DNA of 6,072 bases from B13-G4 sp030606805 (GTDB lineage Bacteria; Desulfobacterota; Desulfobacteria; Desulfobacterales; ETH-SRB1), in NCBI GenBank assembly GCA_030606805.1, contig JAUWFS010000199.1, positions 1-6,072 on the forward strand. The letters run 5' to 3'. How positions within the stretch are numbered: position 1 is the stretch's first letter; every line of letters begins with the position of its first letter. The notes beneath the pieces are model-generated. The model had not been told where the DNA came from. It saw only the letters and a program-made list of their open reading frames with translations, and made no database searches. This document shows positions 1-5,190 of the stretch, in pieces. The position numbers were made by a program, and so were the translations under genes.

Positions 1-423
1 TTCTATTGCATTGCTCCGGCGTTCCACACCTTTGCGAATCGCTGCAAGTAATTCATCATTATTAAAGGGTTTGTCAAGGTAATCATAAGCCCCAAGCTTG
101 AGAGCTCCTTTTGCCGATTCAACATCTGAGTGAGCTGTAACGATCAACACTTCCGTAGAAGGGCTCAATTGTTTTACAGCTTTGAGCGATTCAATACCTG
201 ACAGTCCGGGCATTTGCAGATCCAAGGAAACTACATCAAAATCCATGCTCTGTTGGATTTTTTCGATTGCTTTGTCACCGCTCTCAACTACGGTAACATC
301 AAACTGTGATTGGAGTACTAAAGACATGGCTCGCAGAATGTTCGGCTCATCATCTACCACCAAAATGCACGGCTTTTCCCCATGCTTGTTTTTTTTATTC
401 TCGCTCTTTTGTTGTGGGCTCAT
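1..423 (-). CDS. Response regulator, receiver domain (partial, runs off left edge)
   Basis: Reading the minus strand from ATG at 423 gives 141 codons with no stop before the window edge. The product begins MSPQQKSENKKNKHGEKP, a short polar lysine-rich lead, and then shows a full CheY-type receiver domain at about residues 18-135. The acidic pair is D24-D25 in ILVVDDEPN, the phospho-acceptor is D68 in VVSLDLQMPG, the switch threonine is T96 in LIVTAHSD, and the invariant lysine is K118 in YLDKPF. The family receives phosphate from a histidine kinase in the cytoplasm. The output domain lies outside the window, so it could be an NtrC-type activator, a hybrid kinase or a stand-alone regulator. 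The start is supported by AAGAGG eight bases upstream and by an in-frame TAG immediately before the ATG. It is divergent from the operon that contains a histidine kinase lacking a receiver, so partnership is possible but unproven. Confidence 0.93.
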   Translation of the reverse strand, partial: MSPQQKSENKKNKHGEKPCILVVDDEPNILRAMSLVLQSQFDVTVVESGDKAIEKIQQSMDFDVVSLDLQMPGLSGIESLKAVKQLSPSTEVLIVTAHSDVESAKGALKLGAYDYLDKPFNNDELLAAIRKGVERRSNAIE

Positions 424-431
424 CTACAACA

Positions 432-437
432 CCTCTT
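432..437 (-). promoter_or_regulatory. Ribosome binding site of the response regulator
   Basis: The minus strand reads AAGAGG here, eight bases before the ATG at 423. It fixes the start because an in-frame TAG sits at 426-424, so no longer N-terminus is possible. Confidence 0.6.
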
Positions 438-486
438 CATTTGGCAAAATATTTATCTCCTGTTCTTCATAATACCTAAAGTGATC

Positions 487-687
487 GGTTCCAGGTTCCA
501 GGTTCAGGGTTCAAAGGTTATAGCCTACTTTACAAGGGTTCAGGGTTCACAGTTCAGAGTTCAGGGTTGACAACCTTTGAACCTGTGAACTTTGAACGGT
601 GAACTTTCTTTATTGTCGCATTATCCTTTTATTAACAGCGAGTTAGGGCTCTCCAACCGGGAACCGTGAACGTTGAACCGCTCAACC
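487..687. repeat. Inverted array of degenerate 7-base repeats (GGTTCAG type)
   Basis: The left half carries heptads in one orientation and exact 7-base phase: GGTTCCA, GGTTCCA, GGTTCAG, GGTTCAA at 487-514, then GGTTCAG, GGTTCAC, AGTTCAG, AGTTCAG, GGTTGAC at 537-571. The right half carries the reverse orientation: TTTGAAC, TGTGAAC, TTTGAAC, GGTGAAC at 576-604 and GGGAACC, GTGAACG, TTGAACC at 659-679, followed by a looser copy to 687. The turn-over point is the near-palindrome GGTTG-A-CAACC at 565-575. The element could fold into a long imperfect cruciform or hairpin, with an inner arm pair (537-569 with 571-604) and an outer pair (487-514 with 655-687). The 7-base phase is not a multiple of three and the units are noncoding-like, so open frames through it are incidental. 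Function is unknown. Confidence 0.85.
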
Positions 688-706
688 CAGGTAATAATAT
701 ATCACC

Positions 707-718
707 ACAAAATTTTGT
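707..718. promoter_or_regulatory. 12-base perfect palindrome ACAAAATTTTGT
   Basis: ACAAAATTTTGT reads the same on both strands. It lies just right of the heptad array and about 90 bases upstream of the TATAAT box. It may be a protein binding site, but in A/T-rich DNA it could also arise by chance. Confidence 0.3.
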
Positions 719-744
719 TTTCGTCAAATAAATGCCTGAGGCAG

Positions 745-790
745 ATGCACAAAAGTATGTGCATTTATGCCTAACATGTTGTGCATATGC
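745..790. promoter_or_regulatory. Operator-like cluster: ATGCACA / TGTGCAT half-sites
   Basis: An inverted pair ATGCACA (745-751) and TGTGCAT (758-764) is separated by six bases. A third half-site, TGTGCAT (780-786), lies exactly 22 bases after the second in the same orientation, about two helical turns. Both TGTGCAT copies are followed by ATGC (767-770 and 787-790), and the intervening AACATGTT (773-780) and the terminal GCATATGC (783-790) are themselves palindromic. The last half-site overlaps the candidate -35 region. This arrangement is typical of a dimeric regulator site, but no specific regulator is recognised. Confidence 0.4.
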
Positions 791-808
791 TAAAAATTGT
801 TATATAAT
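779..808 (+). promoter_or_regulatory. Candidate sigma-70-type promoter for the acyltransferase operon
   Basis: A perfect TATAAT lies at 803-808, with a weak TTGTGC (-35-like, three of six matches) at 779-784 and an 18-base spacer. If used, it would give a leader of roughly 220 bases before the ATG at 1035. The DNA is very A/T-rich, so a TATAAT match alone is weak evidence. Confidence 0.35.
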
Positions 809-874
809 TATTTTTTTTATTATACTTGCCTTGATATTCAAATATATAGCCTTGCGCATCATACTTAGTGTTAA

Positions 875-1013
875 GTGCCTATGAAACAGGAATTAGCGGA
901 ATGATAAACTCAAAGTATTTGGAAAAACTGCGCTTATTTTGACTGCGCAATGCATCAGATCTGTCCTGGCATGTATTTTGAGTTAGTAAGAAGGTTTATT
1001 GGTTTATAGGCAT
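875..1013 (+). ncRNA. Possible structured 5' leader (nested helices)
   Basis: Complementary segments nest inside one another. The outer helix is 875-885 with 1003-1013 (11 pairs, core TGCCTAT/ATAGGCA, two G-U pairs). The middle helix is 907-918 with 973-984 (12 pairs, two G-U). Inside are a hairpin TGCGC/GCGCA (929-933 with 945-949) and a second weak hairpin, ATGC/GCAT (950-953 with 969-972), around the palindrome CAGATCTG (956-963). Together this forms a branched shape ending eight bases before the ribosome binding site at 1021. No known riboswitch consensus is recognised. In A/T-rich DNA a single helix of this length is not rare; the nesting and position are what make it notable. Confidence 0.3.
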
Positions 1014-1020
1014 AGATATT

Positions 1021-1030
1021 AGGAGGTGAT
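1021..1030 (+). promoter_or_regulatory. Strong ribosome binding site of the acyltransferase gene
   Basis: AGGAGGTGAT is a ten-base match to the complement of the 16S rRNA 3' end. The AGGAGG core is eight bases before ATG 1035. An in-frame GTG at 1026 lies inside this site, so it is the binding site and not the start codon. Confidence 0.9.
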
Positions 1031-1034
1031 TATA

Positions 1035-2012
1035 ATGAAGATAAACTTAAGCTCCTTTTTGCAATTAAGGTTTAACATTTTTATGTGCAAGAAACTTGGA
1101 TGGAGAATAACCTCTTTTTATATAACCATGTTAGGGAAATTATATTTTTTCTTTAAGAGAAAGGAAAAGCGGAAAATAAAAGATTCTGTTAAGGAGGTAT
1201 TTGCCGGCCAAAAAAGTAGATCTGAGATAAGGTCGATTACCAGGGGTATTTTTCGAGGAATAGTATCTCACTATTACGAAAAATTTTTTAACGCATATTC
1301 TTCTCCTGAAACACTCAGAGCTTTTGTAAGAACACACATGGAAAGCACAGGCCTAACAGCCGTAAAAAGAGGGCTTTCCAGAGGCAGGGGCGTTTTGTTA
1401 ATCACCGGCCATGTGGGAGGCATTGAGCTGATCCCGGCTTTTCTCGGTGATAAGAAATATCCTGTAACGATAGTAGCAAGATTTTCTTCAGGCCATGTGC
1501 GTGATGCATGCGTTAAACAGGCCAGTAATTTTTTAACACGAGTCATCAATGCTGATAATACACCTAATGTTGTAAAGGCCATTTTTGATAACCTGAAAGA
1601 AAATCGTGTGGTAATTACTCAGTGTGATGAGATAGATGAATGGAGACCTTCTAAAAATAACAGAATATACTTTTTGGGTAAAGAGATAAAGCTGGATAGA
1701 ACGATGAATATTATTTCAAAAAGGGGTGGCGCTTCTGTAGTGTTCGGCATTATGCATAGAAATCATAATCATCGATATAAATTTATTTCAGCTTCGATGG
1801 AAGAAATAAAAAAACAGTTCAAACAATCAACAGATGCATCTGTCGGAGAGATCGTGTTGAAATATCTGGAGCAATACATTTACAATCATCCAGAGGGATG
1901 GTATCAATGGAAAAAATATCCGGTCATGGAACAGATTCCGTCAGCCGGCATAATGGTTGAAAAACCATCATATATACCACAACTCAGGCCCTCTTTTGGC
2001 AAGGTTGCATAG
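1035..2012 (+). CDS. LpxL/HtrB-like lysophospholipid acyltransferase family protein
   Basis: The 325-residue product has the layout of the LpxL/HtrB (lipid A biosynthesis acyltransferase) family, normally about 290-330 residues, which transfers acyl chains from acyl-ACP to a lipid acceptor at the inner membrane. A hydrophobic, aromatic N-terminal stretch at about 25-40 followed by KRKEKRK fits a membrane anchor with positive-inside charge. The catalytic HX4E motif is H126-VGGI-E131 in LITGHVGGIE. A mid-protein CDEIDEW followed by IYFLGKEI (about 197-217) matches the usual D...pFFG block. NHPEGWYQW (284-292) matches the C-terminal hPEqWyW signature. The terminal 30 residues are unconserved-looking. 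The sequence is divergent enough that the acceptor (lipid A, ornithine lipid, peptide or other) cannot be named. It is the first gene of the apparent four-gene operon. The start is ATG 1035, set by the near-perfect ribosome binding site. Confidence 0.87.
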   Translation: MKINLSSFLQLRFNIFMCKKLGWRITSFYITMLGKLYFFFKRKEKRKIKDSVKEVFAGQKSRSEIRSITRGIFRGIVSHYYEKFFNAYSSPETLRAFVRTHMESTGLTAVKRGLSRGRGVLLITGHVGGIELIPAFLGDKKYPVTIVARFSSGHVRDACVKQASNFLTRVINADNTPNVVKAIFDNLKENRVVITQCDEIDEWRPSKNNRIYFLGKEIKLDRTMNIISKRGGASVVFGIMHRNHNHRYKFISASMEEIKKQFKQSTDASVGEIVLKYLEQYIYNHPEGWYQWKKYPVMEQIPSAGIMVEKPSYIPQLRPSFGKVA

Positions 2013-2022
2013 AGCCGGATAA

Positions 2023-2039
2023 GTATTTGATACAAATAC
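2023..2039 (+). other. Small intergenic hairpin between genes 1 and 2
   Basis: GTATTTG (2023-2029) and CAAATAC (2033-2039) form a perfect seven-pair stem with a three-base ATA loop. It is centred in the 42-base gap and ends three bases before the GAGG of the next gene. There is no T run after it, so it is unlikely to terminate transcription. It could affect translation or processing of the downstream message. Confidence 0.45.
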
Positions 2040-2042
2040 AAT

Positions 2043-2046
2043 GAGG
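2043..2046 (+). promoter_or_regulatory. Ribosome binding site of the kinase gene
   Basis: GAGG ends eight bases before ATG 2055. A nearer ATG at 2048 is in another frame and too close to the site, which supports 2055 as the start. Confidence 0.55.
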
Positions 2047-2054
2047 TATGTTGC

Positions 2055-4043
2055 ATGGAAAGAGAAACAAGCTGTATCAATTCCAGGTCTATTATAAATT
2101 ATATAAAGGCTCATAATAACGGTGATTGTTCTGTCTTATTGGAAAACCTTGACCCTGAGATTGATGCCCTATTAGATCCGGAAAGCTTTTTAAGGGATCC
2201 CAACAACTGGACCTCCTCTGCTATAACCATAAAATTACTGAAAAAAGCCAGAATAATCCTCAATGATGATATGGTTGCCTATAAGATTGCAAGATATGCT
2301 ATTGAAAATTCATCTCTTGGTTATATCCAAAAAGTATTTGTTAAGGCATTCTGGTCATCAAAAAAAGGCTTCAAACATGCCCAGGAGATAAATGATAAAT
2401 TTAACCGGACCAAAAAAGTGGAAATCGTGGAGTTAAGGAGAAATAAAGCTGTGGTTCGTCTCCATTGGGACTCTTCAATGAAACTTTCAAAAGATTTATG
2501 CCTTTTCAATCAAGGTATTTATACATTTTTACCAACTATCTGGTCAGGAAGGCCTTATACACTCAAAGAGGAATGTTGCTATTTTGACGACGGCGTTCCA
2601 TATTGCGAGTATCATATAAAATGGAAACTTCAAAATAGAATTAACGAGTATTGTTCCAGATTTTTTACATCTAGAACAATGCTAAAAGACATCATTGTCG
2701 AGCAGGAAAAAGATAAAGAAATCATTGAACAAAAATATGACGAAGTCAGCCGCCTGAATGCCGAGCTTAATTATAAAATCAAACAGCTTTTGGCAGTACA
2801 GGATACAGGAAAGGCTATTGTTTCCGTACTTGACTTAAAAGAGCTTTTGGCCCTGATCATGAATATTTTATCAAATGTATGTGAAATAAACCGGGCCATA
2901 ATCATGCTTGTAAATGATAAGGAAGGAAGCCTTGAATATATGTATGGAGTGGGTTTTGATGGTGAAGTTCCTCAAGAAATCAGAAACTATACGGTTCCTC
3001 TGGATCGTTTGAGCAACATAATGGCAAGAGTAGTCAACAAAGGACAGTCCGAGTATATTCCCAACATAAAAAAATCAACCCTGAGAAAAGAAAACATTGT
3101 TTTAAAATATGCTGATCCTACGTCAGCCTTTGTTGTTCCTCTTATAACGAAATCCAGGGTAATTGGGATCATTGCAACAGACGCTGTGGATGGAGATGGA
3201 ATCCCAAAGGAAACAAGGGAAACCCTGGAAATCTTTGCTCCCCAGATTGCCATTGCTATAGAAAACGCAAGGCTATACAACAGACTCAGCGAGCAGATGG
3301 AGGAACTGAAAAAATCCCAGGCCCTTTTGAGCAGAGTTGAAAAGCTTTCCTTCCTCGGCAATATAGCAGCGAGACTGGCTCATGAGATTAAAAACCCAAT
3401 GACCGCCATAGGAACATTCATCCAGATGCTGCCAAAAAAATATAATGATAAAGAATTCAGAACCGAATTTTATGAGATTGCAATGGAGGAAACCACAAGA
3501 GTAAATAATCTCATTGCCGAACTTATGGATCTGGCCAAAACAAAAGAGTCACACTTTGAGTTAAACGATGTTGATGAATTGATAGACAAAATGATTTTGC
3601 TTACTTCGCCCCAGAGCCATTCAAAACATATTGATATTGTTCGTAATTATGATCCTGGCATAGGGCAGGTATGGATGGACCCGGAAAAGATAAAACAGGT
3701 TATTTTAAACCTGCTTTCAAATGCTATAGATTTTACTCCTGATAAAGGAAAAATCGAATTAACAACAAAAAAAATTATGGAATATAGCAAACCAGAAACT
3801 GTTCAGATAGAAATCAAAGATAATGGCCATGGAATACCTCAAGCTATAATTGACAAAATATTTGACCCATATTTTACCACCAGGCATAAAAGTAGTATGC
3901 ACAAAGGAACAGGATTGGGCCTGTTTATTGCCCATAAAAATATGCAGGATCATGGTGGAGTCATCGAAGTAAAAAGCAAGGTTGATGAAGGAACTACGTT
4001 TACGCTAACCTTCCCCAATATAAATATAAATCAATGCAAATAG
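2055..4043 (+). CDS. Soluble sensor histidine kinase (V4R-like sensory domain + GAF + HisKA/HATPase)
   Basis: The protein has 662 residues with no signal peptide or membrane segment, so it should sense a cytoplasmic cue. Residues about 25-195 resemble the V4R/XylR-N-type ligand-binding fold. They end in EECCYFDDGVPYCEYHIKW (172-190), where C174, C175 and C184 fit the Cys-containing 'C...G.pyC.y.i.w' tail of such domains. Residues about 212-247 are a predicted coiled coil. A GAF domain spans about 250-408. The kinase core follows: H-box LAHEIKNPMTAI with phospho-acceptor H443, N-box around N552 and N556 (NLLSNA), G1 box DNGHG (589-593), F box FDPYFTT (603-609) and G2 box GTGLGLF (618-624). All key catalytic residues are present. 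There is no receiver or output domain, so it needs a separate response regulator. The V4R-like call is by motif only and is less certain than the rest. The 3' end overlaps the next gene. Confidence 0.94.
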   Translation: MERETSCINSRSIINYIKAHNNGDCSVLLENLDPEIDALLDPESFLRDPNNWTSSAITIKLLKKARIILNDDMVAYKIARYAIENSSLGYIQKVFVKAFWSSKKGFKHAQEINDKFNRTKKVEIVELRRNKAVVRLHWDSSMKLSKDLCLFNQGIYTFLPTIWSGRPYTLKEECCYFDDGVPYCEYHIKWKLQNRINEYCSRFFTSRTMLKDIIVEQEKDKEIIEQKYDEVSRLNAELNYKIKQLLAVQDTGKAIVSVLDLKELLALIMNILSNVCEINRAIIMLVNDKEGSLEYMYGVGFDGEVPQEIRNYTVPLDRLSNIMARVVNKGQSEYIPNIKKSTLRKENIVLKYADPTSAFVVPLITKSRVIGIIATDAVDGDGIPKETRETLEIFAPQIAIAIENARLYNRLSEQMEELKKSQALLSRVEKLSFLGNIAARLAHEIKNPMTAIGTFIQMLPKKYNDKEFRTEFYEIAMEETTRVNNLIAELMDLAKTKESHFELNDVDELIDKMILLTSPQSHSKHIDIVRNYDPGIGQVWMDPEKIKQVILNLLSNAIDFTPDKGKIELTTKKIMEYSKPETVQIEIKDNGHGIPQAIIDKIFDPYFTTRHKSSMHKGTGLGLFIAHKNMQDHGGVIEVKSKVDEGTTFTLTFPNININQCK

Positions 4044-5185
4044 ACAAAGTAAATGTTTATAAGGTCTCGCTTCCTTTTACAGGCGATTTTTCTATTTCCC
4101 GTTTAAAAGGTTTATCTTCCATCATTATCGTTGTAGAGGTCATATCAGATCATGGAGAAATTAAAGGTTATGGAGAGGGTCTGCCAGTTGAATTTATCAC
4201 AGGAGAAACACCAGCAAGTGTTGTTAAAGATATAAAGCTTTTCACACACAATAATTTATTCCCCTGGAATTTGAATGATGTTTCGCAGATATGGGATTTC
4301 GCAGACTGTTTTCCAAATGGGAAGGAGCATAATGCAGCTATTTGCACTCTTGAAATGTCCCTTTTAGATGCGTTGGCCAAGAGACAAGGCAAGTCAATTA
4401 TTGAATATTTTCCTAAGGAGTTATGTACAAACAGTATTTTTTACGGCGCCACAATCCCTCTTGCAGAAAAACAGCGGATAATGGAGCTATGTAAAATGAT
4501 CAGGAAAATGCGGATTAACAAGTTGCGAGTTAAAATGGGCAAAGAGTTTAAACAGAATCAAGATGCTATTGAAACAGTAAAATTAATGTTCGGAGATGAT
4601 TGTGATATAAGACTAGATCCAAATTCTGCTTGGGACCGTGATCTTGCATTTAAGCACATACCGCTCATTAAAGAGCACAAAATTAAAATTTTAGAAGAAC
4701 CCATGATCCCTAATGAGCCAAATTTTGCCGAATTTGCTGAGAAGATACAAGCTGAAGGTGTTATTTTAATGGCATGTGAGACAGCAATCACTTTAACTAA
4801 TGTAAAGGAAATCGTAAATAAAGGCCTTTATCAAATGATAAATGTCAAACTATCTAGAAATGGCGGATTTAGAAGGGCGCTTAAAATCATAGAATATCTT
4901 CGCACAAAGGGAATTCCTTTCCAAATCGGGTGCTCGGTGGGCGAGTCGGGCATTCTTTCTGCTGCGGGCAGAGCATTATGTCTGCTTTGTAAAGATGCCT
5001 TATATTATGACGGTTCTTATGATGAATTCCTGCTAAAAGAAAATATTACAAAAGAAAATGTTACTTTTGGACAGGGCGGCAAAGCAGGACCTTTGCCCGG
5101 TCATGGTCTGGGCGTTGAAATAAATATGCAAAACTTAAAACAACTGAGCGATCCTGCCGAAACCATCACAATTTTAAGGCCGTAA
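4034..5185 (+). CDS. Enolase-superfamily enzyme (muconate cycloisomerase / dipeptide epimerase-like)
   Basis: The 383-residue product matches the MLE subgroup of the enolase superfamily, which abstracts a proton alpha to a carboxylate using Mg2+. The N-terminal capping domain includes GYGEGLP and ITGET (45-59), a sequence seen in dipeptide epimerases. Barrel motifs in order are LRVKMG (164-169) with general base K167; RLDPNSAW (193-200) with metal ligand D195; ILEEP (219-223) with E221; MACET (246-250); INVKLSRNGG (269-278) with second base K272; and GESG (303-306) with E304. Two deviations stand out. The usual KxK is RVK, and the usual Asp-Glu doublet holding the third metal ligand reads C248-E249. 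The C-terminal D-x-D of true dipeptide epimerases is not clearly present (DGSYD at 326-330). The reaction is therefore unassigned: epimerase, cycloisomerase and o-succinylbenzoate synthase-like activities remain open. ATG 4034 overlaps the kinase stop by ten bases with no clear ribosome binding site, suggesting translational coupling. Confidence 0.88.
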   Translation: MQIDKVNVYKVSLPFTGDFSISRLKGLSSIIIVVEVISDHGEIKGYGEGLPVEFITGETPASVVKDIKLFTHNNLFPWNLNDVSQIWDFADCFPNGKEHNAAICTLEMSLLDALAKRQGKSIIEYFPKELCTNSIFYGATIPLAEKQRIMELCKMIRKMRINKLRVKMGKEFKQNQDAIETVKLMFGDDCDIRLDPNSAWDRDLAFKHIPLIKEHKIKILEEPMIPNEPNFAEFAEKIQAEGVILMACETAITLTNVKEIVNKGLYQMINVKLSRNGGFRRALKIIEYLRTKGIPFQIGCSVGESGILSAAGRALCLLCKDALYYDGSYDEFLLKENITKENVTFGQGGKAGPLPGHGLGVEINMQNLKQLSDPAETITILRP

Positions 5186-5190
5186 TTTAT

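Larger units (their letters stand above)
424..1034. other. 611-base divergent intergenic region
   Basis: No convincing gene is seen on either strand. From left to right it holds the ribosome binding site of the response regulator, an inverted array of GGTTCAG-like heptads (487-687), a cluster of short palindromes with a candidate promoter (707-808), an A/T-rich stretch, and a set of nested complementary segments (875-1013) that ends just before the ribosome binding site of the acyltransferase gene. Both flanking genes point away from it, so it should carry the promoters of both. Confidence 0.8.

Noticed and set aside
182..570. Plus-strand open frames of 96 and 62 codons
   Set aside because: The first lies antisense to the receiver gene, whose motifs are unmistakable. 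The second runs through the heptad repeats and encodes repeat-derived GSRFQVQG-like residues; neither has family features.
487..687. CRISPR array
   Set aside because: The units are seven bases long and contiguous, with no spacers, and they change orientation midway.
876..1012. Retron msr/msd or MITE-like element, suggested by the terminal inverted repeat TGCCTAT/ATAGGCA and an internal TTAGCG
   Set aside because: No reverse transcriptase follows, no target-site duplication flanks the repeat, and the inverted repeat is short and imperfect. A leader structure explains it as well.
1026..1034. GTG at 1026 as the start of the acyltransferase
   Set aside because: The GTG is inside the AGGAGGTGAT ribosome binding site. 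ATG 1035 is correctly spaced from it.
2055..4043. Hybrid histidine kinase or membrane sensor
   Set aside because: The sequence ends shortly after the G2 box with no receiver domain, and no hydrophobic stretch long enough for a membrane helix is seen.
1140..4791. Minus-strand open frames of 60-124 codons inside the operon genes
   Set aside because: All lie antisense to genes with clear family motifs and show no ribosome binding sites or domain features of their own.
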